A stretch of 64,000 bases of DNA from JBCCOW01 sp039025855 (GTDB lineage Bacteria > Planctomycetota > Phycisphaerae > Phycisphaerales > Phycisphaeraceae), in the NCBI GenBank assembly GCA_039025855.1, contig JBCCNL010000016.1:1-64000 (forward strand), given 5' to 3'. This document shows, piece after piece, positions 41,899-50,645 of the stretch. How positions within the stretch are numbered: position 1 is the first letter of the stretch; every line of letters starts with the position of its first letter. The notes below the pieces were generated by a model. The model did no database searches, had not been told where the DNA came from, and saw only the letters and a program-made list of their open reading frames with translations. Both the position numbers and the translations under genes were made by a program.

Positions 41899-43449
41899 TC
41901 ACTCACGGGCGGGAACGGGGTCACCGATGACGAGGTCGCCATCGCTGCGGTTATCGACTCCGCCGTCGTCTTTGCCGTTGGGACCGACGCTGTAGAGCAG
42001 GTAGGTCTTCCCGTTCTCGCCGGGCTTATAGGTCAGCGGCCGGCCGTCGTACTCATCGACCGGCAGGGCCGCGAGGTAATCGGGGACCAGTGCGTCGAGC
42101 CGCTGTGGGTAAGACCCGCGGTCAAATCGGTAGAGGCGTAAAGCCGCAGCCAAACGGATCCGGGCGGTCGAGCCGTTGGCCAAAAGACGGGTCCTGAACT
42201 GGTTCGCATCCCCGGCGGCGTACCAGGTCGCGACCTGATCAGCGGCCCATTCTGAGAGGTCTCGGCCCTGACCGAATTGGCGGAACGTGTGGGGGTACAA
42301 GCCCGCCAGTCCGCCGTGTTGCTGGTTGATGTTTTCAGTAAGCCGATCGGCCTCCACCAGACTGGTGGGCTCGATCGCCACGATGTCGCGGTAAAGCGCT
42401 GTGGTGCGGCGGAGGGCCTGATTGATATCGAAGCGAGCGGATCGGATGGCCAGCCGTAACGCTTTGTCGGTTGGCCCCCATTTCGGATGGACACCCGCAT
42501 GGAGATCGATCAGGTGCTCAAGGGCCACCAGACGGGAACCTTCCATGATCACACCGCGGGCGTAATCGAACGGCAACGGTTCGGGGATTGAATCCGAAAT
42601 GGCAAGGGCGTGTTCACGGGTCAGCCCGGGCCACGCGAGCAGGGCTTCGGCCACATCGAAGGCCAACGCCTGGATCGAAACATCAACCAGCCGATTGATC
42701 ACGATGGGCTCGGCACCGATCAGTCGGCCAAGACGCTGGATGCTCTGTAGGTCTTTGATCGCACCATCGAGGTTGCCCGCCGCGAGCTGTTGGAAGCTGC
42801 GTGCACGCAGGCTACGAGCCAGGAAGCGTGCCTCGCCGAGCTGAGGCAGGACCACCTCATCCATCGACGATCGTTCCCCTTCGGTATTCATCATCGGCCA
42901 CCAGAATCGCGGCCTGTCCACGGCCAGGTGCACGGCGTCGAGGACCGCGTTGTTCTTGTCCAGCCAATCGGTAACAAGCGGCAGGTCCATCGCTCGCCAT
43001 GGGCCGTTGGTCGCCTCATCGAACTGACGCTTCGCTTGTTCGTCTTCTGGGTAGTTGGGCCAGGGCTCGATCGACCGGGATTCGATGACGGGGTCAACGC
43101 CAAGCCGCAACGCGAGGCGGTGCTCGTAGTCATCGCTGTGGAGCGGGCGGCGCATCAGCGTGAAGAGCGCAGCGGCGGCGTTGTTCTGTGGTGTGACCCC
43201 TTCACCGAACTTGGCGTTCCAGGCGGCGACGTAATCGATGGTGCCGTCGTCGCGGACGGGGCCGAGGAAGACCGTGGTGTCCTCGGCAATGATCAGGGCG
43301 GGCCTGCCCGCCATGGGCTTCATGGGCCGTAGCGGAGGATCATTCGGCGAGAGGGCCACTAATAACCCATCGCCCTGCATGACGCTTGTGGGCATCATGG
43401 CCGCGATCGCAACGGTCAACACAAGCTGTAGAGCGGATCGGTTCGTCAT
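41899..43449 (-). CDS. Paralogue family A, copy 2: secreted/anchored protein with pseudopilin-like C-terminus
   Basis: 516 residues. A signal-like N-terminus (about 5-25) is followed by DTTVFLGPVRDDGTIDYVAA and NNAAAALFTLM, the same block as in the two paralogues. A helical middle contains WLDKNNAVLDAVHLAVDRPRF (one residue pattern short of copy 1). The end block is RLYRFDRGSYPQRLDALVPD, LPVDEYDGRPLTYKPG, KTYLLYSVGPNGKDDGG and DLVIGDPV. The D-YDG-PLTY and NGxDDGG parts are close to the calcium-loop end of GspG-like pseudopilins. No FTLIE prepilin start is present, so it is not itself a pilin. Function unknown. Confidence 0.75.
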   Translation of the reverse strand: MTNRSALQLVLTVAIAAMMPTSVMQGDGLLVALSPNDPPLRPMKPMAGRPALIIAEDTTVFLGPVRDDGTIDYVAAWNAKFGEGVTPQNNAAAALFTLMRRPLHSDDYEHRLALRLGVDPVIESRSIEPWPNYPEDEQAKRQFDEATNGPWRAMDLPLVTDWLDKNNAVLDAVHLAVDRPRFWWPMMNTEGERSSMDEVVLPQLGEARFLARSLRARSFQQLAAGNLDGAIKDLQSIQRLGRLIGAEPIVINRLVDVSIQALAFDVAEALLAWPGLTREHALAISDSIPEPLPFDYARGVIMEGSRLVALEHLIDLHAGVHPKWGPTDKALRLAIRSARFDINQALRRTTALYRDIVAIEPTSLVEADRLTENINQQHGGLAGLYPHTFRQFGQGRDLSEWAADQVATWYAAGDANQFRTRLLANGSTARIRLAAALRLYRFDRGSYPQRLDALVPDYLAALPVDEYDGRPLTYKPGENGKTYLLYSVGPNGKDDGGVDNRSDGDLVIGDPVPARE

Positions 43450-43511
43450 GATCGTCTAAAACATACTCCGCGGGGGACTGCTTGATTTTAGCGCAACCTG
43501 ACAAGGCTCGG

Positions 43512-43542
43512 GACCGGCGGTCGTTGACCGCCGGCTATTGGG
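43512..43542 (+). repeat. GCTATT-foot hairpin, left copy bracketing the DUF6785-like gene
   Basis: CCGGCGGTC, loop GTT, GACCGCCGG, then CTATTGGG. The 31 bases are identical to 46061-46091 in the same orientation, so the two are direct repeats on either side of the gene at 43597-46029. Confidence 0.88.
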
Positions 43543-43596
43543 TACGTGTTGGCGTGGGGTGTAGTCTGTGGGGGTTCGCTGAGACGAGTGTGGTGT

Positions 43597-46029
43597 ATGA
43601 CGATCCGAGCGTTGGTTTTGGGGGTGGGGCTGGCGATGGGGATCTGTGCGTCTGCATTCTTCAACGACTTCGTAATTGGGCAGAAATGGTTTATAGGTTT
43701 TCATCTGCCGGTGATTGTGCTGGGGGTGGCGGTGGTGTGGGCTTTTGGGTTGAACCCGCTGTTGGGTCGGTGGAGGGGAGGGTGGGCGCTTCGGCCGGGG
43801 GAGCTGCGGGTGGTGATGGGGTTGACGCTGGTAGCGTGTGTGGTGCCGGTGGGGAATTTCTGGTGGACCTACGGGGAGGCGGCGATCGGGCCGACGGTGG
43901 CGGCGGAGGGGGAGTCGGCGTGGCGGTCGGCGGACGTGATGGCGTATGTGCCGGGGCAGCGGCCGTGGCTGGCGGAGGGGCAGGTGCGCGACTGGGCGGG
44001 GCTGGCGGGGGTGCTGCGCGAGGGGGGTGCTACGGAAACCGGCGTGGGTGCAGCGGTGTGGCGGGAGACCGATGATGAAGGGCGTCGGCGGCTGAGTGTG
44101 ATGGTGGATCGGGGGGACGATCAGAAGTGGAGCGAGGTGGATCGGCGGCGGGTGCTGCGGGCGATCAATGTGGCGTTGGGAGCGCCGGGGTTTTTGGATG
44201 CGGGATCGAGCGATGTTGTAACGGCGGAGGTGGTGAGGCGGAATCGGGAGGCGTTAGATGCGGCGTGGGCTGGGTTCGTTACGGCGGCGCCGGTGCATCG
44301 GCCGTTGCTGGTGGGTAACGGCGAGGTGACGGATGAGCACCGGCGGTTGATGACCGGGGATGGGGACGGCGATATGTTGTCACGCGGGGCAGTGCCTTGG
44401 GGGGTGATGGGGGCGAACGTATTGTTGTGGGGGGGATTGGCGGTGCTGGTGATGGTGGCGGTGTTGTGTCTGATGCTGGTGGTGCACCCGCAGTGGAGTC
44501 GGCGGGAGCGGTTGCCGTATCCGATTGCGCGGGTGATCGAGGATTGTGTGGCACGGGATACGGATGGGGAGGAGGGCCGGTTGCTGCCGGGGTTGGCGTA
44601 TCGGCGGGGGTTCTGGCTGGGGTTTGCGGTGGCGTTCGGGTGGTTGTTGGTGCGGACGGTGCACACGTATGTGCCGGCGGTGCCGGATGTGGTGACGGAG
44701 TTGGGGTTTGGCGGGTTGCGGGACTTATCAGAAGGCTTGGCAAGGGTTCCGTTGTCGTTCTTGTTGTATGAGCCGAGGGTTCGGTTCAGTGCGGTGGCGA
44801 TTGGGTTTTTGATGCCGTTGGCGGTGGGTTTCACGGTGGGGGTGAGCCCGTTGGTGTATCTGGTGGTGGTGGGGATGACGCTGGGGGCGGGGGTGGCGAT
44901 GAACGATGCGGAGACGGGGCTGAGCTGGATCCATCTGGTGCGGGTGGGCGGGGCGATCGGGTTTACGGCCGTGATCCTGTACGCGGGGCGGGAGTACTAC
45001 GGGCGGTTGGCGGGGGCGGTGTTGGGTGTGCGGCGAGGGAGTGAGTTGACGCCGAGTGTTTCGGTGTGGGCGGGGCGGGGGTTGTTGTTTGCGAGTACGG
45101 GGGCGGTGGTCTTGGCGAGCTGGGCGGGGCTGCCGGTGTGGGTGGCGATGGCTTTGGTGGGTCTGGTGCTGTTGAACCATCTGATCCTCGCGCGGGTGAT
45201 TGCGGAGACGGGGATGTATTTCTTTGCGAGCCTGTGGCACGCGGGGATTCTGGTGATCGGTTTGGCGGGGTTTGATGCGCTGGGGCCGACGACGGTGGTG
45301 GTGCTGATGATGGGTGCGGTGATGCTGGGGATCAATGCGCGGGAGGCGACGGGGCCGTTCCTGATTAATGCGTTGAAGTTGGGGGAGGGGAGGCGGGAGA
45401 CGCGGGTGGGCGAGCCCGGGGGTAGCGACCCCCGGGCTTTAGGCGGTGGGTTAGGGCGGTTTGGCTTGGTGGGTGGGGTGGTGATTGTGGTGGGGTTTGT
45501 GTTGGCGGGGTATCTGGCGCTGGGCATGCAGTTCGAGTATGGGGTGACGACGCGGCCGGACGCGGACCGGTCGGGGACGGCAGTACAGCCTTTCGAGACG
45601 ACGGCACGGTTGACGGCGGCGGCGGAGGCGCGGGGTACGCTGGCGGACTCGGTGGGTGCGGGCGGATGGGAGCGGCTGATGGCGGTTCGGCCGACGCCGG
45701 GGGTGGTGTGGCCGTTGTTGATTGGCTTGGTGTTCGCTGCCGGGTTGGGTTATGCGCGGCTGCGGCTGTCGTGGTGGCCGGTGCATCCGGTGTTGGTGTT
45801 GATCTTTGGGTCGTGGACGACGCTTTGGATTGGGCCGTCGATCTTGTTGGGCTGGATCATCCGGCTGGCGGTGGTGAAGACGTCGGGGCTGATGGGATAC
45901 GGCGTGGTTCGGCCGGTGATGATCGGGCTGTTGGTGGGGGAGGTGGTGGCGGGGCTGGGGATGGCGGTGGTGGGCTGGATTTACTTCGCAGTGACGGGGA
46001 TGGCGCCGCCGCGGGTGGCGTATTTTTGA
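43597..46029 (+). CDS. Large multi-pass membrane protein, DUF6785/DUF6784-like
   Basis: 810 residues from the ATG giving MTIRALVLGVGLAMGICASAF. More than ten hydrophobic segments are spread over the length, with one extramembrane region at about 90-270. The start, FFNDFVIGQKWFIGFHLPV, NPLLGR and LRPGELRVVMGLTLVACVVP match the pattern I know for DUF6785 proteins of planctomycetes and related phyla. WWPVHPVLVLI near the end fits the partner DUF6784. Function is unknown; a transporter is possible. A hairpin element lies in frame at 45413-45443, encoding part of a loop (EPGGSDPRALGGG). Identical hairpins flank the gene. Confidence 0.78.
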   Translation: MTIRALVLGVGLAMGICASAFFNDFVIGQKWFIGFHLPVIVLGVAVVWAFGLNPLLGRWRGGWALRPGELRVVMGLTLVACVVPVGNFWWTYGEAAIGPTVAAEGESAWRSADVMAYVPGQRPWLAEGQVRDWAGLAGVLREGGATETGVGAAVWRETDDEGRRRLSVMVDRGDDQKWSEVDRRRVLRAINVALGAPGFLDAGSSDVVTAEVVRRNREALDAAWAGFVTAAPVHRPLLVGNGEVTDEHRRLMTGDGDGDMLSRGAVPWGVMGANVLLWGGLAVLVMVAVLCLMLVVHPQWSRRERLPYPIARVIEDCVARDTDGEEGRLLPGLAYRRGFWLGFAVAFGWLLVRTVHTYVPAVPDVVTELGFGGLRDLSEGLARVPLSFLLYEPRVRFSAVAIGFLMPLAVGFTVGVSPLVYLVVVGMTLGAGVAMNDAETGLSWIHLVRVGGAIGFTAVILYAGREYYGRLAGAVLGVRRGSELTPSVSVWAGRGLLFASTGAVVLASWAGLPVWVAMALVGLVLLNHLILARVIAETGMYFFASLWHAGILVIGLAGFDALGPTTVVVLMMGAVMLGINAREATGPFLINALKLGEGRRETRVGEPGGSDPRALGGGLGRFGLVGGVVIVVGFVLAGYLALGMQFEYGVTTRPDADRSGTAVQPFETTARLTAAAEARGTLADSVGAGGWERLMAVRPTPGVVWPLLIGLVFAAGLGYARLRLSWWPVHPVLVLIFGSWTTLWIGPSILLGWIIRLAVVKTSGLMGYGVVRPVMIGLLVGEVVAGLGMAVVGWIYFAVTGMAPPRVAYF
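45413..45443 (+). repeat. GCTTTAGG-foot hairpin inside the DUF6785-like gene
   Basis: AGCCCGGGGGT, loop AGCG, ACCCCCGGGCT, then TTAGG. The 11-bp stem is perfect. It is in frame and encodes a Gly/Pro-rich loop between membrane segments. A variant copy lies at 17073-17103. Confidence 0.82.
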
Positions 46030-46060
46030 GGTGTGGTGGGGTGGGAGGTGGTGGCGGCGC

Positions 46061-46091
46061 GACCGGCGGTCGTTGACCGCCGGCTATTGGG
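46061..46091 (+). repeat. GCTATT-foot hairpin, right copy bracketing the DUF6785-like gene
   Basis: Identical over 31 bases to 43512-43542. It lies 32 bases after the DUF6785-like stop and 17 bases before the end of paralogue copy 3. Confidence 0.88.
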
Positions 46092-46107
46092 GAGGGTGGC
46101 GGTGGGG

Positions 46108-47625
46108 TCACCAACCAGCGGGCATGGGGTCGCCGACGGCGATGTCGGCTTCGCGGGGGTCGTGGCGGCCGCCGTCGTCTTGGCCGTTGCGGCCGACGGC
46201 GTAGAGGAGGTACGTCGTGCCGTCGGGTCCGGGCTTGTAGGTGAGGGGCCGGCCGTCGTAGCGGTCGACGGGGAGCTTAGCGATGTACTTGGGCGTGAGG
46301 GCGTCGAGGGTGGCTGGGTAGCGTTGGTGCTCGAAGCGGTGGAGGCGGAGGGCGATGGCGAGTTGGAGGAGTTCGAGGCGGCTGTTGGCGTCGAGGTTTG
46401 AGGCGAAGGCGGAGTCGAGACTGAGGAGAGACCAGCCGGCGAGGCTGTCACCGAGCCAAGCAGAAAAGCGTTCGCTGGCATCACCGTGACGGCCACGGAT
46501 CCCGGTCACCGGGTCCTGCGCCGTTTCCAGTTCTTCTTGAAAGCGAGCCAGGCTTTCGTTGAAGGCCTGAAAGCGTTGCAGCTCGGCAATCTGGACCAGT
46601 TGATCGTAGCGTCGATTCATCTGACGCAACGCTGGGTCGATACGAAACGCGGGGGAACGGACCGCGAAGCGACCGCGGCCATCGAAGAAGTCTTCGGGAG
46701 GTATTCGGCCAGCGGCGACGGCTTGGAGGCTCTGCAGGAGCATGATGCGCTCAACAAAGTCGATCGCATCGGCGATTGATGGAACGGGATAAACCGCAGC
46801 CCAAACGATGGCCATCTGTTGGACTTGCTGAACGGTGACATCGGGGTGCGCGAGGAGTCTGACGGCGAGGTGGTCGGCCATCGTCTGGATGCTGTAGCCG
46901 ACGAGTCGAGAGATAATGATCGGGTTTGCCGATGTGTGGTGTCCGAGCTTTTGAATCGCTCGCCAGTCGCGGATCACGGCGTCCAGATCGCCGTGTGCCA
47001 ACGCGCGATGCGCACGGACAACTAGGCCTCGGGCCAGCGATCGGGTTTCCCCGAGTTCGGGCAGCAGGATGAGGTAGAGCATGGCCTCTGGCGCTTTCGT
47101 GATGATCGGCCACCAAGCCATATCGCGCTCGACCGCACGGATGACCGCTTCGAGGGCTGCCTGATTGTTGTTTAGCCAATCGGCGACAGCGGGCAGATGC
47201 TCGGGTGCCCACGGGCCATCGATTGCGAGGTCGAATTGTCGGCCGACTGGATCGTCTTGATCGCGTGACGGGACGCCTTGGTAGGTCGGCCTGGGGTTAA
47301 GGAAAGGGACGCCGAAGGCGGCTTCGAGCTTGGGGATGCCACCGTGCCCGTCCATATTTAGTCGCTCGGGGGGCATGACGGCGAGGAGGGCGTAGGCGGC
47401 GTTGTTGTCTGGGGTGATGCCTTGGGAGAGTTTTTGGTTGAGGGCGGCGATGTAGTCGACGGTGCCGTCGGGGCGGAGGGGGCCGAGGAAGTAGGTGGTG
47501 TCCTTGGCGGGGGTGGGGATGAGGCGGGCGGGGATGGGCTTAGGGTCGGCGTGCCGCGTGGTGGCGCTAAGGACGAGGCAGAGCGTGAGGCAGGTGATAG
47601 GGAGGCGGGTGTGGTGGAAGGCCAT
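46108..47625 (-). CDS. Paralogue family A, copy 3: secreted/anchored protein with pseudopilin-like C-terminus
   Basis: 505 residues. A signal peptide-like start (about 5-26) leads to KDTTYFLGPLRPDGTVDYIA and DNNAAYALLAVMPPE, shared with copies 1 and 2. WLNNNQAALEAVIRAVERDM marks the middle. The end block has ALRLHRFEHQRYPATLDALT, LPVDRYDGRPLTYKPGPDGT, YLLYAVGRNGQDDGG and DIAVGDPMPAGW. This end is the best match of the three to the GspG-like pattern. The three copies are 5-8 kb repeats of the same gene type but only moderately alike, so the duplication is old. Function unknown. Confidence 0.75.
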   Translation of the reverse strand: MAFHHTRLPITCLTLCLVLSATTRHADPKPIPARLIPTPAKDTTYFLGPLRPDGTVDYIAALNQKLSQGITPDNNAAYALLAVMPPERLNMDGHGGIPKLEAAFGVPFLNPRPTYQGVPSRDQDDPVGRQFDLAIDGPWAPEHLPAVADWLNNNQAALEAVIRAVERDMAWWPIITKAPEAMLYLILLPELGETRSLARGLVVRAHRALAHGDLDAVIRDWRAIQKLGHHTSANPIIISRLVGYSIQTMADHLAVRLLAHPDVTVQQVQQMAIVWAAVYPVPSIADAIDFVERIMLLQSLQAVAAGRIPPEDFFDGRGRFAVRSPAFRIDPALRQMNRRYDQLVQIAELQRFQAFNESLARFQEELETAQDPVTGIRGRHGDASERFSAWLGDSLAGWSLLSLDSAFASNLDANSRLELLQLAIALRLHRFEHQRYPATLDALTPKYIAKLPVDRYDGRPLTYKPGPDGTTYLLYAVGRNGQDDGGRHDPREADIAVGDPMPAGW

Positions 47626-47687
47626 GCAATGAGTTTAGAGGGGTGAGGATGGTGGGGGTGGGGTTGGCGTATGGTGAGGGGATGTTG

Positions 47688-48629
47688 ATGGGCCGTGTTG
47701 ACTTGGTTTGGCTGGCGGACGCGTTGGTGATCGGCGCGATGGTGGCGTTGGTGGTCTTGGTGGGGTTGGCGTGGCGTGGGGGGTGGTGGCGGGCGGGTTA
47801 TCTGGGGGCGGGGCCGAGGCGTCCGGTGGGGGTTGGCGGGATGGATCTGCTGGTTGGGTTTGGGTTGCTGTTGGTGGGTGGCGAGGTGTTCGGGTTGGCG
47901 CGGGGGTGGTTGAGTGATGGCACGGATGTGTCGGCCGTGGAGGGCGAAGCGGGGTGGCGGGTGCTGGGGGATGGGGTGCTGCTGCGGCAGGGCGTGATCG
48001 GGGTGGTGGGGCAGTGTCTGGGGTTTGGCCTGGTGGTGGGGTATGCGGTGTGGCGGGTCGGGAGACGGCGGGGTGGGTTACGGCGTTGGGGGTTGTGGGG
48101 TGGTGTACGGGGGGAGAGCGGTGTGGGGCGTGCGTTGTGGCGTGGGGTGGTGCTGGGGGTGGCGGGGCTGATCGTGGTGATGCCGGTGGCTCTGCTGGCG
48201 GGTGAGGCGTATGAGTTGGTGATGGGGGAGCCGGCGCCGCAGATCGCGCACCCGATGCTGGACATGATGCGGGCGGCGTCGGCGTGGTGGGCGGTGCTGC
48301 CGTTGGTGGTGTCGGCGGTGGTGCTGGCACCGCTGTTTGAGGAGCTGCTATTTCGTGGGGTGTTGCAGACGGTGCTGGTGAAGCGATTAGGTTGGCGGAG
48401 CGAGGTGCTGGGGGGGGCAGGGCGTTGGGTGGGGGTGGGGCTGACGGCGGGGCTGTTCGGGGTGATCCACCTGGGGTCGGTGGAGGCGGTGTCGCTGCCG
48501 GGGCTGGTGGTTTTGGGGGTGGTGCTGGGGGCGTACTACGAGCGGACGGGTGACCTGCTGGGGTGTGTGGTGGGTCACGCGGTGTTTAATGCGGCGAATG
48601 TGGTGCTGGCGTTGTATGTGGTGGGGTGA
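47688..48629 (+). CDS. CPBP-family intramembrane metalloprotease (CAAX protease-like)
   Basis: 313 residues from the ATG with GAGGGG six bases upstream; earlier in-frame starts exist at 47649 and 47682. About six to seven membrane segments. The family motifs are present in order: EELLFRG (EExxxR), FGVIH, and GHAVFNAAN with the His and Asn. These place it among Abi/CPBP (Rce1-like) glutamate or metal-dependent membrane proteases. The substrate is unknown. It is divergent from paralogue copy 3 by about 60 bases. Confidence 0.88.
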   Translation: MGRVDLVWLADALVIGAMVALVVLVGLAWRGGWWRAGYLGAGPRRPVGVGGMDLLVGFGLLLVGGEVFGLARGWLSDGTDVSAVEGEAGWRVLGDGVLLRQGVIGVVGQCLGFGLVVGYAVWRVGRRRGGLRRWGLWGGVRGESGVGRALWRGVVLGVAGLIVVMPVALLAGEAYELVMGEPAPQIAHPMLDMMRAASAWWAVLPLVVSAVVLAPLFEELLFRGVLQTVLVKRLGWRSEVLGGAGRWVGVGLTAGLFGVIHLGSVEAVSLPGLVVLGVVLGAYYERTGDLLGCVVGHAVFNAANVVLALYVVG

Positions 48630-48654
48630 GCGGGGGGCGCGCTGTCGCGCGACA

Positions 48655-48676
48655 CCATCCCGCTGAAGCGGAATGG
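48655..48676. repeat. Hairpin between convergent CPBP and rfbB genes
   Basis: CCATCCCGCT, loop GA, AGCGGAATGG with one mismatch. It is a near copy of the perfect hairpin at 30678-30701. A short GTCGCGCGAC palindrome precedes it. Lying between two gene ends, it could act as a two-way terminator, but no T run is seen. Confidence 0.65.
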
Positions 48677-48707
48677 CCCTAGTGGTGGTTGAGCGTGCGG
48701 GGTGGGG

Positions 48708-49727
48708 TTAGTTGCCGTACTGCTTGGCGTAGTAGTCGCGGTAGGTGCCGGACTTGACGTTGGCGATCCAGTCGGGGTTGTCGCAGTACCACTTGACGGT
48801 GGCTTCGAGGGCGTCGGGCCAGGCGGAGCGGGAGGGGGTCCAGCCGAGGTCGGTTTCGATCTTGGTGGCGTCGATGGCGTAGCGGCGGTCGTGGCCGAGG
48901 CGGTCGGTGACGGGTGTGATCCAGGACTCGTCCTTGCCCATGATCTGGAGGATCGAATGGGTGAGCTCGAGGTTGGAGCGTTCGTTGTTGCCGCCGATGC
49001 AGTAGGAACTCCCGGGGGTGCCCCTGTCGAGGACGGCGAGGATGGCTTCGGCGTGGTCGTCGACGTGGAGCCAGTCGCGGACGTTCTTGCCGTCGCCGTA
49101 GAGCGGGAGCTTTTGGCCTTCGAGGATGTTGGTGACGAAGACGGGGATGACTTTTTCGGGGAACTGGTAGGGGCCGAAGTTGTTGGAGCAGTTGGTGACG
49201 CGGACGTCCATGCCGAAGGTGTGGTGGTAGGCCCGGGCGATCATGTCGGATGCGGCCTTGCTGGACGAGTAGGGGGAGGAGGGGGCGTAGGGGGTGTCTT
49301 CGGTGAACTTGACATCGGGCTGGTCGAGGGGGAGGTCGCCGAAGACCTCGTCGGTGGAGACGTGGATGAAGGGCTTTTTGTTGTCGGGGTCGACGGAGCG
49401 GAGGGCGTCGAGGAGGGTCTGGGTGCCGAGGACGTTGGTCTCGACGAAGGGGCGGGCGTCCATGATGGAACGGTCGACGTGGGACTCGGCGGCCATGTGG
49501 ACGACGGCGTCGCACTTGGTCATCAGGTCGACGGCGAGGTCGCGGTCGAGGATGTTGCCTTCGACGAACGTGTATCTCGAATCGTTCTCGATGTCGCGGA
49601 GGTTCTCGGGGTTGCCCGAGTAGGTCAGGGCGTCGAGGTTCGTCACGGCGTGGTCGGTGTGTGCGAGGGCGAACCGCACGAAGTTGGAGCCGATGAAGCC
49701 GGAGCCGCCGGTGAGGAGGATGTGCAT
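48708..49727 (-). CDS. rfbB: dTDP-glucose 4,6-dehydratase
   Basis: 339 residues, usual length. It makes dTDP-4-keto-6-deoxyglucose, step two of dTDP-L-rhamnose synthesis. The NAD fold has LLTGGSGFIGSNFVRFAL. VHMAAESHVDRSI and FIHVSTDEVFGDL are RfbB signatures, and the SDR catalytic Tyr and Lys lie in PYSSSKAASDM. NNFGPYQFPEKVIP and VRDWLHVDDH are also typical. It is the last gene of the leftward rfbA-rfbC-rfbD-rfbB run. Confidence 0.96.
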   Translation of the reverse strand: MHILLTGGSGFIGSNFVRFALAHTDHAVTNLDALTYSGNPENLRDIENDSRYTFVEGNILDRDLAVDLMTKCDAVVHMAAESHVDRSIMDARPFVETNVLGTQTLLDALRSVDPDNKKPFIHVSTDEVFGDLPLDQPDVKFTEDTPYAPSSPYSSSKAASDMIARAYHHTFGMDVRVTNCSNNFGPYQFPEKVIPVFVTNILEGQKLPLYGDGKNVRDWLHVDDHAEAILAVLDRGTPGSSYCIGGNNERSNLELTHSILQIMGKDESWITPVTDRLGHDRRYAIDATKIETDLGWTPSRSAWPDALEATVKWYCDNPDWIANVKSGTYRDYYAKQYGN

Positions 49728-49766
49728 GGTTGGTGAGGTTGTAGGTGGTAGGGAGTAGGTGGTAGG

Positions 49767-50639
49767 TCAGGCAGCCGGGGTGGTTTCGGCTTTTACGGTG
49801 TTGAGGACGGCGATGAGGTTGTCGCGCCAGTGGGGTGGTGGTCCGATGAGGGTTTCGGTCTTGGACAGATCGAGGACGGAGTAAGCGGGGCGTTTGGCGG
49901 GGAGGGGGTATTGGTCGGAGGTGCAGGGCTGGATGTCGCAGGAGTTGCCGAGGATGTCAGCGATGGCCTGGGTGAACTCGTGCCAGGTGCACTCGCCGCC
50001 GTCGGTGATGTGGTGGTGTCCGGTCGCGCCCGCCTCGATCATGGCGAGAGTGGAGGCCGCGAGGTGCTGGGCGGAGGTGGGTCGGCCGCGCTGGTCGTCA
50101 ACGACCTTGAGGGTGTCCTTGTCGTGGGTCAGGCGGGCCATGGTGAGGACGAAGTTCTTGCCCCAGGGGGCGTAGAGCCAAGAGGTGCGGATGTTCATCC
50201 AGCGGGTGGACGAGGCTTCGAGAGCGGTTTCGCCGACGGCTTTGGATCGGCCGTATGCGTTGAGGGGGTTGCGGTTCTGGTCGGCGGTGTAGGGGGAAGT
50301 GGCGTTGCCGGGGAAGACGTAGTCGGTGGAGTAGTTGACGAGCAGGGCGTCGGCGGTATGACAAGCGTCGGCGAGGGTGGCGACAGCGTGGCCGTTGACG
50401 GCGGTGGCGAGGTCTTCGTGCTCTTCGGCGGCATCAACGGCGGTATAGGCGGCGCAGTTGATGACGGCGGTGAGGTCGGGCGTGATCGCGTCGTTGACGG
50501 CGGCGGGGTCGGTGAGGTCGAAGTCGGCCTGGCCGGCGAGGCGGTGCGGGAGGCCACGCTCGGTGAGGAGTTGGGCGAACGCGGTGGCGAGCATGCCCCC
50601 GGCACCGAGGATGAGCAGGTTGTGATCGGGCGTGGGCAT
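49767..50639 (-). CDS. rfbD: dTDP-4-dehydrorhamnose reductase
   Basis: 290 residues. It makes the last reduction to dTDP-L-rhamnose. The N-terminal NADPH site is LILGAGGMLATAFAQLL. VINCAAYTAVDAAEEHEDLA and NYSTDYVFPG are RfbD signatures; PLNAYGRSKAVGE holds the catalytic Tyr and Lys. LDLSKTETLIGPPPHWRDNL is the usual end. It starts seven bases after rfbC ends. Confidence 0.95.
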   Translation of the reverse strand: MPTPDHNLLILGAGGMLATAFAQLLTERGLPHRLAGQADFDLTDPAAVNDAITPDLTAVINCAAYTAVDAAEEHEDLATAVNGHAVATLADACHTADALLVNYSTDYVFPGNATSPYTADQNRNPLNAYGRSKAVGETALEASSTRWMNIRTSWLYAPWGKNFVLTMARLTHDKDTLKVVDDQRGRPTSAQHLAASTLAMIEAGATGHHHITDGGECTWHEFTQAIADILGNSCDIQPCTSDQYPLPAKRPAYSVLDLSKTETLIGPPPHWRDNLIAVLNTVKAETTPAA

Positions 50640-50645
50640 CGGTGT

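Noticed and set aside
41899..43449. Family A paralogues as true type II secretion pseudopilins
   Set aside because: They lack the prepilin FTLIE helix and are about 500 residues long; only the C-terminal block resembles GspG.
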